Source of the DNA: Blautia sp.
Lineage (GTDB): Bacteria > Bacillota > Clostridia > Lachnospirales > Lachnospiraceae
DNA length: 64,000 bases
Reading direction: 5' to 3'
Assembly (NCBI GenBank): GCA_022770365.1
Contig: JALEHU010000020.1
Location: forward strand, 1 to 64,000
The notes below the pieces were generated by a model. It was not told where the DNA came from, searched no databases, and was given only the letters and a program-made list of their open reading frames with translations. Positions 1 through 9,192 of the stretch are shown one piece after another. Position 1 is the first letter of the stretch. Each line of letters opens with the position of its first letter. The translations under genes were made by a program, and so were the position numbers.

Positions 1-26
1 CCGCAGTTAATTACCAATACATTCAT
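1..26 (-). CDS. ackA: Acetate kinase, N-terminal fragment at window edge
   Basis: Only the first nine codons are inside the window. Read on the minus strand from the ATG at 24-26 they give MNVLVINCG, the phosphate-binding first strand of acetate kinases. An AGGAG ribosome binding site lies just upstream. The gene follows pta on the same strand after 68 nt, the usual pta-ackA pair that turns acetyl-CoA into acetate with ATP formation. The assignment rests on this short match plus the neighbour. Confidence 0.8.
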
Positions 27-94
27 GATTATTACTCTCCTAATTTTTATTATGCGGTAACTATTCAGTTACATTATGTACCAAAAACAACGAA

Positions 95-1295
<1,201 letters not shown>

Positions 1296-1418
1296 CCGTA
1301 TGAACAAGAAGGCCGACAGGCCGGATTGTGAATACGGGCAGCGATTGCGGAGCACGCAGTGCGCAGTAATCGACTTTTATTGTATAAAAATGTCTGCGTC
1401 AGCAGACATCTCCATTTT
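1296..1418. other. Structured spacer between the two 71-bp repeats
   Basis: This 123-nt spacer holds several short inverted repeats: CCCGTAT/ATACGGG, GGCC-GACA-GGCC, and ATGTCTGC/GCAGACAT (about 1390-1409). No coding sequence is apparent. It seems to be a structured intergenic element with the flanking repeats. Confidence 0.5.
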
Positions 1419-1489
1419 AAGTCCCGGACAGCAGACATATGTCATAGCGTGTTTACACGCTATGACATATGGATATTGGACGGGCTGAC
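1419..1489 (+). repeat. 71-bp direct repeat, copy 2, in the tmcAL leader
   Basis: Second copy of the 71-bp repeat. Its inverted repeat at 1436-1471 has perfect 16-bp arms, because the one changed base restores a G-C pair that is G-T in copy 1. It ends 3 nt before the Shine-Dalgarno region of tmcAL, so the hairpin would sit in that mRNA leader if transcription starts upstream. Confidence 0.85.
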
Positions 1490-1504
1490 TTTCAGGAGGA
1501 GCTC

Positions 1505-2752
1505 ATGAAAACTGCAGGAATCATTGCGGAATACAATCCTTTTCATAATGGACACCAAAGACAGCTTTCTTTTGTCAGAGAACAGCTGGGAGCAGATTAT
1601 ATCATCGCGGTAATGAGCGGAGATTTTGTACAGAGAGGCACACCTGCCCTGCTCCCCAAGCATGTACGGGCAGAAGCCGCCCTTCGCTGCGGCGTGGACC
1701 TGGTGCTGGAGCTTCCTGTCTCTGCTTCAGGCGCCAGTGCCGAATTATTTGCCCGATGCGGTGTGGACATTCTGGATGGAATCGGTGTAACTGACGTCCT
1801 CTGTTTCGGAAGTGAAGAGGGGGAAATCCCCCTGTTTTTAAAAACGGCTGAAATCCTCCAGGCGGAACCTGAAACATACCGGAAATTGCTGAAAGGCGGG
1901 CTGAAAAGCGGTCTTTCCTTTCCTCTGGCAAGAAGCATGGCTTTATCCGCATACATGTATCAGGAAGAAATGATATCAGATCATGACGCTTATGACCAGT
2001 TTCTCACAGAACCGAATAACATTCTCGGTATTGAATACTGCAAGGCTCTGCTTCACAGAAAAAGCCGCATCCGGCCTGTCACCCTGAAGCGCATCGGAGC
2101 CGGCTATCATGAACAGGCACTTATAAAAGAAACCGCACCTTCCGCCTCCGGCATCCGCTCCTGGCTGAAGGGCAACCGTGCAGGGCATTTTACAGGAACA
2201 GCACTGAACGGATTCCTCCCGGAAGCTTCACTGAAACTGCTGATCTCATCGCAGCAGAATAACAGCCTGGTCTTTGAAAAAGATCTGGATCTCCTTCTTG
2301 CCTACTGTCTGTTTTCAGAAACACAGGAAAGCCTGTGCCAGTATCTTGATGTTTCCTCTGAACTGGCATCACGGATCATCCGGATGCGCAATCAGTATTC
2401 CGGTTTTCTGCAGTTTGCCGCTCTTTTAAAAACAAAAGAGCTTACCCAGACACGGATTCAGCGGGCACTTCTCCACATCCTTCTTCACATCCGGTCTGTT
2501 CCTGATGTTCCCGGCTATGCCCGGGTACTGGGCTTTCGAAAAAGTGCCGCACCTCTTCTTTCAGCAATAAAAAGAGAGGGAAACATCCCCCTGATTACAA
2601 AAGCCGCTGATGCATCCCGTATTCTATCGGGACAGGCATTAAGAGCTTTCGATGAAACAGTTTTTGCATCCAATATATATGGAACTCTTCTTTCAGCAAA
2701 AAATAAAAAACCTTTTGTTCATGAATATCAAAAGCCCGTCGTGATTATCTGA
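1505..2752 (+). CDS. tmcAL: tRNA(Met) cytidine acetate ligase (YlbM family)
   Basis: TmcAL activates acetate with ATP as acetyl-adenylate and places N4-acetylcytidine at the wobble base of elongator tRNA-Met. The 415-residue product has the nucleotidyltransferase motif HNGH at residues 14-17 after AEYNPF, followed by SGDFVQRG. The start at 1505 is supported by CAGGAGG 5-11 nt upstream; the reading frame is open further upstream, but only into the repeat element. The gene ends in a terminator stem that contains its stop codon. The use of acetate fits the adjacent acetate-forming pta-ackA, though that link is inference. Confidence 0.92.
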   Translation: MKTAGIIAEYNPFHNGHQRQLSFVREQLGADYIIAVMSGDFVQRGTPALLPKHVRAEAALRCGVDLVLELPVSASGASAELFARCGVDILDGIGVTDVLCFGSEEGEIPLFLKTAEILQAEPETYRKLLKGGLKSGLSFPLARSMALSAYMYQEEMISDHDAYDQFLTEPNNILGIEYCKALLHRKSRIRPVTLKRIGAGYHEQALIKETAPSASGIRSWLKGNRAGHFTGTALNGFLPEASLKLLISSQQNNSLVFEKDLDLLLAYCLFSETQESLCQYLDVSSELASRIIRMRNQYSGFLQFAALLKTKELTQTRIQRALLHILLHIRSVPDVPGYARVLGFRKSAAPLLSAIKREGNIPLITKAADASRILSGQALRAFDETVFASNIYGTLLSAKNKKPFVHEYQKPVVII

Positions 2753-2766
2753 CGGGCTTTTTTATC
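2730..2766. terminator. Bidirectional terminator between tmcAL and the ABC operon
   Basis: Stem AAAAGCCCGTC/GACGGGCTTTT around a 10-nt loop, with a T-run to the right and an A-run to the left, so it can end both convergent units. The tmcAL stop codon lies in the stem-loop. Confidence 0.85.
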
Positions 2767-2768
2767 AT

Positions 2769-3569
2769 TCAGTCTTTTTTTGTTTTAGAAAGTAAAATTC
2801 TGTCATTATCCAGTTCTTTTCCGGCACCGGCATTGAATTTTTCAAGAAGTCCGTCCACCGTCAGACCTTCCCGTTCTTTTCCGCTGATATCCAGCACAAT
2901 ATTTCCGGAATCCATCATAAGTGTACGGTTCCCCAGTTCCAGAGCAGAATGCATATTGTGTGTGATCATCAGGCAGGTAAGATGATTTTCCTCCACAATT
3001 CTCCTTGTCATATTCAGTACCTTTTCTGCTGTTCCGGGATCAAGTGCTGCTGTGTGTTCATCCAGAAGAAGGAGCTTTGGAGGAACCATGGTAGACATCA
3101 AAAGGGTAAGAGCCTGCCTCTGCCCTCCGGACAAAAGTCCCACCGGCTGATTCATCCGGTCCTCCAGGCCGATATCCAGAAGTGCCAGCTGTTCCCGAAA
3201 TCTCTGTCTGTCTGCTCTTGAAATATGAGAAAGCCATCCGCCTGATCCTGCAGCAAGAGCAAGGTTCTCTTCGATACTCATTCCCGGCGCGCTTCCCCTC
3301 ATTGGATCCTGATATAATCGCCCGATACTTTTTGCCCGGACATGCTGGGGCTGAAAAGTAATATCCACACCGTCCAGTACCACAGAGCCGGAATCTGTCA
3401 GGAAGTCGCCGCAGATTGCGTTAAACAACGTGGATTTCCCGGCGCCGTTGGAACCGATGATCGTGGCAAAATCGCCTTTTTCCAGATGAAGAGAAAGATC
3501 CTTGATGGCAACTTTTTCGTTGACTGTTCCGGGATTGAATGTTTTTGAGATATGATTCAGTTTCAGCAT
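2769..3569 (-). CDS. ABC transporter ATPase (TrpZ-like)
   Basis: Cytoplasmic ATPase of a three-component importer. Walker A GSNGAGKST is at residues 39-47, the signature LSGGQ at 146-150 and Walker B LLLLDE at 166-171, all intact in a 266-residue single domain. It starts 3 nt after the permease stop, with GGGAGGA lying inside the permease end, which implies translational coupling. It is the last gene of the T-box operon. This ATPase type accompanies BPD_transp_2 permeases and ABC_sub_bind proteins; the amino-acid substrate is inferred from the T-box. Confidence 0.88.
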   Translation of the reverse strand: MLKLNHISKTFNPGTVNEKVAIKDLSLHLEKGDFATIIGSNGAGKSTLFNAICGDFLTDSGSVVLDGVDITFQPQHVRAKSIGRLYQDPMRGSAPGMSIEENLALAAGSGGWLSHISRADRQRFREQLALLDIGLEDRMNQPVGLLSGGQRQALTLLMSTMVPPKLLLLDEHTAALDPGTAEKVLNMTRRIVEENHLTCLMITHNMHSALELGNRTLMMDSGNIVLDISGKEREGLTVDGLLEKFNAGAGKELDNDRILLSKTKKD

Positions 3570-3572
3570 AAC

Positions 3573-4514
3573 TCAAATTCCTCCCTTCTTATGCGTCAGT
3601 CTTCGTTTGATCTGCGGCCACTGGCTTTTGAGATACGGACCTGAAATTGCCAGTACAACAATAATGGAAGATACCAGTTTCAGCATAAATGCCGGCATAT
3701 TAAATCTCAGCGCAACGGTATACACCAGACGGAAAATAACTGCACCCAGAACCATACCGACAGCTCTTTTTAAGATTCCGCCCCGTCCCATGACGGTGCC
3801 TCCGATCAGCAGTGATGCCAGGGCAATTGTTACCATACCCTGACCGATATTAATATCCACGGATTTCTGTGACTGTGCCAGCAGACAGCCGGAAAGTGCG
3901 GTAAAAGAGTTGGCAATACATAATCCGACAATCGTGGTGAATACCGGGTTGATGGAAGATGATTTTACCATATCCGCATTGTTTCCGGTTGCCCGGATAG
4001 CAAGTCCCAGCCGGGTCTTCAGGAAAAATACGAGAAAGGCTATGACACAGATTACCGCGATCAGTCCGATGATCAATTCAGTCTGTCCTGCAAAAGGCGT
4101 TTCCAAAAGCAGACCTTTCATCATGGTAAAAACAGTTGTCGTCTTATTCATGTTCAAAAGAGAAGACCCGCCCATCACAGCAATATTAATTGAGTATAAA
4201 CCGGTATTTACAATAATTCCGGCAAGCAGGCTCTCCACTCCCAGCTTCGTCTGCAGGAATGCAGTGACAAATCCGGAGCAGACACCTGCCAGCATTGCCG
4301 CAATGATCGACAGGATCGGATGTCCGCTTATAGCAACTGCAGCTCCCACTGCGGCTCCCAGAGTAAAGCAGCCGTCAGTGGAAAGGTCACAGACATTTAA
4401 CATGGAATAACTTAAAAACAGGGCAAGCACGGTAAGGGAGCAGATCAGACCAAGCTTCAGAGCGGTCTGTCCAAGTGCAAGTGCGGTTGTCAGTGTCACG
4501 ATAATCTCCTCCAT
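3573..4514 (-). CDS. ABC transporter permease (TrpY-like)
   Basis: Integral membrane subunit of the importer, 313 residues with about eight or nine hydrophobic segments, of the branched-chain amino-acid type permease family (BPD_transp_2). The glycine-rich stretch AGIIVNTGLY and the late block LLIGGTVMGRGG are typical. The start codon overlaps the stop of the binding-protein gene by one base (TAATG), and the ATPase follows after 3 nt. It should form the translocation pore with two copies of the ATPase. Confidence 0.87.
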   Translation of the reverse strand: MEEIIVTLTTALALGQTALKLGLICSLTVLALFLSYSMLNVCDLSTDGCFTLGAAVGAAVAISGHPILSIIAAMLAGVCSGFVTAFLQTKLGVESLLAGIIVNTGLYSINIAVMGGSSLLNMNKTTTVFTMMKGLLLETPFAGQTELIIGLIAVICVIAFLVFFLKTRLGLAIRATGNNADMVKSSSINPVFTTIVGLCIANSFTALSGCLLAQSQKSVDINIGQGMVTIALASLLIGGTVMGRGGILKRAVGMVLGAVIFRLVYTVALRFNMPAFMLKLVSSIIVVLAISGPYLKSQWPQIKRRLTHKKGGI

Positions 4515-5539
4515 TAATTTTCCAGTTCATCAAAGCTTTCTGCAGTTGTAATTTCATTTACCTGCGTGCAGAGAGGCTCAAATGCTTTTCTGATGGTTTC
4601 AAAATCAAGTCCCAGTCCTTCACAGGTTTCTGTATTTACTGTTGCAGTACCATTGTCAAAGGTTTTCACCGGTGTTGATGCAGGATCAGCATCATTGATG
4701 AGAATGTCGGCGATCATATCTGCTGTTTCCACACCAAGATTCGCATAATCAACGCCATATCCTGCAAATGCTCCGTTAAGTGCAAAGGAATCTGCACCGG
4801 TATAGTGCGGGATGCCTGCATTGATAAATGTCTCATAGATGGAAAGTTCTGCTGTCATGATGGTATTGTCTGTTGGTGTAAAGACTGCATCCACACCATC
4901 CGCAACCAGTGCTTCTGCCGCCATCTGAACTTCATCTGTGGTCGTTCCCGTACGCTCTACATATTCAATTCCATTTTCTTCCAGATATGCTTTGGCAGCT
5001 TCAATGGCAGCTGTAGAGGAATCCTGTCCCACATCATACAGAAGACCGATCTTATCAGCATCCGGATCCGCTGCAAAAATAAGATTCATAATGGAAGCAG
5101 TATCAAGGTAGTCAGAAGTTCCGGTTATATTTGCTCCCGGTGCATCATTGGATTCTACGATTCCCGCACCCTCCGGATCAGATACAGCGGAAAATACCAC
5201 CGGTGTGTCTGTACCTTCCGTTGCAGCCTGCATACGCATTGCAACAGGAGTAGCAACACCTACCATCAGATCTACACCGTCTGCCTGGAAATCAGAAATA
5301 ATCTGATCCATAACGGATGCATCCGCATTACAGTTGTCATAAGAAATATCAAAGGTCACACCCTGTTCTTCTCCGATTTCGGCCAGACGGTTCTGGATGT
5401 TTTCCACGATCTGGTTCAGAGATGCATCATCAACATAATTACAGATACCTACTTTAAAATCATCGGCCATAACGGTGTTTGCCATCATCATAGATGCGAT
5501 AGCAGTTACAGATGCGCATGCAAGAATTCTTTTTTTCAT
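4514..5539 (-). CDS. ABC substrate-binding protein (TrpX-like)
   Basis: Exported solute-binding protein of the ABC_sub_bind family (COG2984 type), 341 residues. A signal peptide covers residues 1-25, with a likely cleavage after VMA. I see no convincing lipobox, although many relatives are lipoproteins. The body has the two-lobe pattern with GVATPVAMRMQ and FSAVSDPEGAGIV. The start at 5539 has AAAAGGAG 9 nt upstream; an upstream in-frame codon at 5560 would place the SD inside the gene. It is the first gene after a T-box leader with apparent UGG specifier, so tryptophan (or a close analogue) is the likely ligand. Substrate by sequence alone is uncertain. Confidence 0.85.
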   Translation of the reverse strand: MKKRILACASVTAIASMMMANTVMADDFKVGICNYVDDASLNQIVENIQNRLAEIGEEQGVTFDISYDNCNADASVMDQIISDFQADGVDLMVGVATPVAMRMQAATEGTDTPVVFSAVSDPEGAGIVESNDAPGANITGTSDYLDTASIMNLIFAADPDADKIGLLYDVGQDSSTAAIEAAKAYLEENGIEYVERTGTTTDEVQMAAEALVADGVDAVFTPTDNTIMTAELSIYETFINAGIPHYTGADSFALNGAFAGYGVDYANLGVETADMIADILINDADPASTPVKTFDNGTATVNTETCEGLGLDFETIRKAFEPLCTQVNEITTAESFDELEN

Positions 5540-5683
5540 AGTCTTATCTCCTTTTCTCATGGCGGTTACGCATTACCACTGCGAAATTCCGCATTATTAG
5601 TTTCAAAGGATAACTGATGATTTTGTGAAGGACATTTTTGTATTCCGGAAATATTCTTGTAATTTCAGACTTTCACAGAATAC

Positions 5684-5716
5684 AAAAAACCGTCCCAGAT
5701 GATCTATCTGAGACGG
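5684..5716 (-). terminator. T-box terminator of the ABC operon
   Basis: Minus-strand stem CCGTCTCAGAT/ATCTGGGACGG with loop AGATC, followed by TTTTTT. It is the terminator alternative to the T-box antiterminator just upstream. Confidence 0.88.
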
Positions 5717-5968
5717 TAATAATTACTTATTATCGCGGTACCACTCAACTTGGCGTATCGCCCACTTTCCAACGTACTATCATACGCTCCTGATTGATAA
5801 CGGGTTCGGTTCCCGGCGTCTCCTACTGCGGCAGTTAAAGCCTCTTCAGATCCGCCCTCAAAAGTCCATTCGGCACTCTGCTCCGTGCTGCAATCACACC
5901 ATCTGCAACTCTCTGTAACATCACATTGAATGCTTACTACTCTTTCTCATCGGTTTTATCCTTTATTG
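5684..5968 (-). promoter_or_regulatory. T-box riboswitch, apparent Trp (UGG) specifier
   Basis: The minus-strand leader has Stem I elements (GAGTAGTA, AGAGAG, GGTGTGA), a specifier loop with GAA-TGG-A where TGG lies at 5866-5868, and the T-box TGGTACCGCG at 5734-5743, followed by the intrinsic terminator. Uncharged tRNA would stabilise the antiterminator and turn on the three-gene importer. The base after TGG in the T-box is T, which pairs best with A73; bacterial tRNA-Trp normally carries G73, so either a G-U pair is used or the specifier reading is off. The leader as a whole is certain; the amino acid is likely. Confidence 0.88.
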
Positions 5969-5974
5969 TTGTAA

Positions 5975-6003
5975 AGTGTAACACCCGAACAACGTTTTGT
6001 CAA
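5975..6003 (-). promoter_or_regulatory. Promoter of the T-box ABC operon
   Basis: Minus-strand TTGACA (5998-6003), 17-nt spacer, TACACT (5975-5980). It lies directly before the T-box leader. Confidence 0.75.
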
Positions 6004-6061
6004 CACTTTCCTGAATATTTTTAACCAGTTTTGATACAGGGAACAAAACCGAATAGATATC

Positions 6062-7426
6062 TCAGTTTTTGAAGCTGTGGATCGGAGCCGGGATGCGCCC
6101 GCCTCTTTCTACAAAAGCGTCACAGGAGAACTGGTTCACCGGCATGATCGGTGCATAGCCAAGAAGTCCTCCGAATTCCACGGTTTCACCAACGTCTTTC
6201 CCGATCACCGGGATCACGCGGACGGCTGTTGTCTTCTGATTCACCATGCCAATAGCCGCCTCATCTGCAATGATTCCGGCAATTGTGGATGCTTTGGTAT
6301 CTCCCGGTATCGCAATCATATCAAGTCCTACTGAGCAGACACAGGTCATGGCTTCCAGTTTCTCAATCGTCAGGGCGCCCGCATTCACCGCATCGATCAT
6401 TCCCTGGTCTTCACTGACCGGAATAAATGCACCGCTTAACCCGCCTACAGCAGTCGCTGCCATAACACCGCCCTTTTTCACCTGGTCGTTCAAAAGTGCC
6501 AGAGCTGCCGTTGTTCCCGGTGCGCCTACTCTCTCAAGGCCGATCTCCTGAAGAATTTCAGCCACACTGTCACCGATCGCCGGTGTGGGTGCCAGAGATA
6601 AATCTACGATACCAAAAGGCACATTCAGGCGTTTGGATGCTTCCTGGGCAACCAGCTGTCCAACACGGGTTACCTTAAACGCCGTACGTTTGATCATTTC
6701 ACAGAGTGTCTCAAAATCTGCTCCACGCACTTTCTGAAGAGCTGTTTTTACGACGCCCGGACCACTGACACCCACGTTAATGATGCAGTCTGCTTCTGTC
6801 ACACCGTGAAAAGCCCCTGCCATAAACGGGTTATCATCCGGTGCATTACAGAATACCACCAACTTGGCGCAGCCGAGAGAGTCCTGTTCTCTTGTGGCTT
6901 TGGCAGTCTCAAGAACGATCTCACCCATCAGTTTCACAGCGTCCATATCAATACCTGTCTTGGTGGAACCCACATTAACAGAACTGCAGACGCGCTCTGT
7001 AACAGCCAGCGCCTGGGGAATAGAACGGATCAGAAGTTCTTCTGCCGGAGTCATTCCCTTGCTTACAAGAGCTGTATATCCGCCGATAAAGTTGACACCT
7101 ACAGTTTTGGCAGCATCATCCAGCGTTCTGGCAATAGAGACAAAGTCTTCAGAACTCTTGCACGCTGCTCCGCCGATCAGTCCGATGGGCGTTACGGAAA
7201 TACGCTTATTCACAATGGGAATACCGTATTCCATGGAAATCTTCTCACCGGTGCTCACCAGATCTCTGGCGCGGGTGGTGATTTTATTGTATATTTTATG
7301 ATTCATTGTTTCCAGGTCACTGTCAATACAGTCCAGAAGGCTGATTCCCATGGTAATGGTACGTACATCCAGGTTTTCCTGTTCAATCATCTTGTTTGTT
7401 TCGTTTACTTCGAAAATATTAATCAT
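6062..7426 (-). CDS. DUF711/UPF0210 family protein (PFL-like fold), function unknown
   Basis: 454 residues covering the full length of the UPF0210 (COG2848) family, sometimes annotated 'PFL family' because of similarity to pyruvate formate-lyase-like folds. I see no glycyl-radical motif near the C-terminus. Conserved blocks include [27 protein letters not shown] and [13 protein letters not shown]. The start has GGGGAGA upstream. It follows an ACT-domain protein (UPF0237) by 74 nt, a pairing seen widely in Firmicutes and archaea. The ACT protein may sense a small molecule for it; the reaction is not known. Confidence 0.85.
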   Translation of the reverse strand: MINIFEVNETNKMIEQENLDVRTITMGISLLDCIDSDLETMNHKIYNKITTRARDLVSTGEKISMEYGIPIVNKRISVTPIGLIGGAACKSSEDFVSIARTLDDAAKTVGVNFIGGYTALVSKGMTPAEELLIRSIPQALAVTERVCSSVNVGSTKTGIDMDAVKLMGEIVLETAKATREQDSLGCAKLVVFCNAPDDNPFMAGAFHGVTEADCIINVGVSGPGVVKTALQKVRGADFETLCEMIKRTAFKVTRVGQLVAQEASKRLNVPFGIVDLSLAPTPAIGDSVAEILQEIGLERVGAPGTTAALALLNDQVKKGGVMAATAVGGLSGAFIPVSEDQGMIDAVNAGALTIEKLEAMTCVCSVGLDMIAIPGDTKASTIAGIIADEAAIGMVNQKTTAVRVIPVIGKDVGETVEFGGLLGYAPIMPVNQFSCDAFVERGGRIPAPIHSFKN

Positions 7427-7500
7427 AAGTCTTTCTCCCCGGAATTATTCTCTCGTTCATAACATGCCTTGACATTACATTTGCAAAATACACACTGAAA

Positions 7501-7773
7501 TCAGATTCTGTGCATCTTGTTAAAAATATCTTCATGCTGGCAGCGGATCACTACTCCGATCTCATCTCCAAGTGCGCTGAGTTCTTTGGAAATCGTTCCG
7601 GTATCTTTGTCAGAAGCACTTGTATCTGTGACCATCATCATGTTGAAGTATCCCTGAACGATTGTCTGGGAAATATCCAGAATATTTACATTGTTCTCAG
7701 CAAGATATGTACATACTTTTGCAATGATTCCTACGGTGTCGTTTCCTACTACTGTGATAATTGTTTTCTTCAT
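7501..7773 (-). CDS. ACT domain protein (UPF0237)
   Basis: A 90-residue stand-alone ACT domain: ITVVGNDTVGIIAKV at the start and the typical beta-alpha-beta-beta-alpha-beta pattern throughout. ACT domains bind amino acids or similar ligands and regulate partner proteins. It lies 13 nt after the metallo-hydrolase gene and 74 nt before the DUF711 gene, all on the minus strand, so the two uncharacterised proteins are probably made together. It is related to GcvR-type regulators, but no glycine genes are nearby. Confidence 0.88.
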   Translation of the reverse strand: MKKTIITVVGNDTVGIIAKVCTYLAENNVNILDISQTIVQGYFNMMMVTDTSASDKDTGTISKELSALGDEIGVVIRCQHEDIFNKMHRI

Positions 7774-7786
7774 GATATTTTCCTTT

Positions 7787-8584
7787 CTATACAGTAATCA
7801 GTTCTGATATGCAATCCCTTTTTACCACCTGGATTTTGAAATCCCGGGACTTATACGGGTTATCGCCAAGCGTTACCTCTGAGCAGACAGTTTCATACGC
7901 CAGTTCCTCGTAATTGTTTTCCCTGCTCAGATGGCCAAGAAAAATGGCCTTCATATTGTCATGAAGCAGGCGGCACAGAAGCCTTCCTGCATTTTCATTG
8001 GACAAATGTCCGCGGTCTCCCATGATTCTCTGTTTCAGATAGTACGGATATTTTCCCACCTGAAGCATCCGGATATCATGGTTCGCCTCCAGAAGCAATG
8101 CATCCAGATTCTGGAGATTCTCAATAATGTATTCATTGTATTTCCCAAGGTCTGTGGCTATTCCCACAGACTGGTTCCCGCATTCCAGGCGGTAGCCCAC
8201 AGGCTGTGCCGCATCATGGGGAATGGTAAAGGGATGGATGGTAAGATCTTTGATCTGAAAGGGCTCGTCTTCCCTGATCTCATGAAAAATCCCCACCGGA
8301 AGCTTCCCAATGCCGCCTGTGCGCTCGATCGCGTCCACTGTACCGCCTGTGGTATATATCGGAATCTGATATCTTCTGGCCATAACCCCAAGGCTTTTGA
8401 TATGATCGGAATGCTCATGGGTGATCAGGATCGCATCGATGTCTCTTCCGGTCAGATCAACACTGTTTAATCCCTGTTCGATTTTTTTGCCGCTGATTCC
8501 CACATCCACCAGTACATGCGTGCATTCCGAACCTGCATATATACAGTTCCCGCTGCTTCCGCTGGCTATACTACAAAGTCTCAT
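7787..8584 (-). CDS. MBL-fold metallo-hydrolase (YycJ/WalJ-like)
   Basis: 265 residues with the metallo-beta-lactamase motif THEHSDH at residues 55-61, further metal ligands in FTIPHDAAQPVG, and GHLS(R)EN near the C-terminus. The N-terminal SIASGSSGNCIY is characteristic of the YycJ/WalJ group, which in Bacillus lies beside walRK and is thought to act on nucleic acid. Here no walRK genes are adjacent. Its start overlaps the end of coaE by 14 nt. Nuclease activity is family inference. Confidence 0.87.
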   Translation of the reverse strand: MRLCSIASGSSGNCIYAGSECTHVLVDVGISGKKIEQGLNSVDLTGRDIDAILITHEHSDHIKSLGVMARRYQIPIYTTGGTVDAIERTGGIGKLPVGIFHEIREDEPFQIKDLTIHPFTIPHDAAQPVGYRLECGNQSVGIATDLGKYNEYIIENLQNLDALLLEANHDIRMLQVGKYPYYLKQRIMGDRGHLSNENAGRLLCRLLHDNMKAIFLGHLSRENNYEELAYETVCSEVTLGDNPYKSRDFKIQVVKRDCISELITV

Positions 8585-9170
8585 TTCGTCTTATCCCTTC
8601 TTCAATCTGTTCATGGGTTCTGATAAGATCGCCGTTATTTTCGATGACATAGTCAGCATGTGCACGGAAAAACTCCTCCGATGCCTGATTGTGAATGATT
8701 TTTTCCGCCCTGGCTCTTGTATAGCCCCGGCTTGCCATCAGCCTCTGAATACGGATTTCCTGATCTGTATGGATATACCAGATTTCATCGCAAAATACCT
8801 CATAATGATCCTCCAGAAGAAGTGCCGCCTCCACGACAGCAAGCTGCCTGCCGCAGCTTTTTTCTTCCTCAAGACGCCTGCGGATATATTCCTTCACTGC
8901 CGGATGGATAATTCCGTTCAGTGCAGCAAGCATCTCCCCATTACTAAATACTACATCGGAAACCCTCTTCCGGTCAATGGTTTTATCACTTTTTATTACG
9001 TCTTTTCCAAATAATTCGATAATTCTGTCATAACAGGATCCGTCCGGTTCCATAACCAGATGGCCGATTTTATCCGCCTCAATTACGCAGGCACCCAGCC
9101 GGGACTGCATATAACTGAGGACTGTGCTCTTACCGGCACCTACGCCGCCGGTGATTCCGATTGTTTTCAT
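8571..9170 (-). CDS. coaE: Dephospho-CoA kinase
   Basis: The last enzyme of coenzyme A synthesis, which phosphorylates the 3'-hydroxyl of dephospho-CoA with ATP. The product has 199 residues, the usual length, with P-loop GGVGAGKST at residues 8-16 and the LID-type block QRLMASRGYTRARAEKI. It lies 22 nt after polA, as in many Firmicutes, and overlaps the next gene by 14 nt. The other CoA genes of this window (coaBC, panT, coaX) are some 37 kb away. Confidence 0.95.
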   Translation of the reverse strand: MKTIGITGGVGAGKSTVLSYMQSRLGACVIEADKIGHLVMEPDGSCYDRIIELFGKDVIKSDKTIDRKRVSDVVFSNGEMLAALNGIIHPAVKEYIRRRLEEEKSCGRQLAVVEAALLLEDHYEVFCDEIWYIHTDQEIRIQRLMASRGYTRARAEKIIHNQASEEFFRAHADYVIENNGDLIRTHEQIEEGIRRNETL

Positions 9171-9192
9171 TTGTCAGATTTCCATTCCATGA

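Noticed and set aside
4805-5617. Plus-strand open frame of 270 codons opposite the binding-protein gene
   Set aside because: Antisense to a gene with clear signal peptide and family match; Cys/His-rich composition typical of shadows; it also lacks a ribosome binding site.
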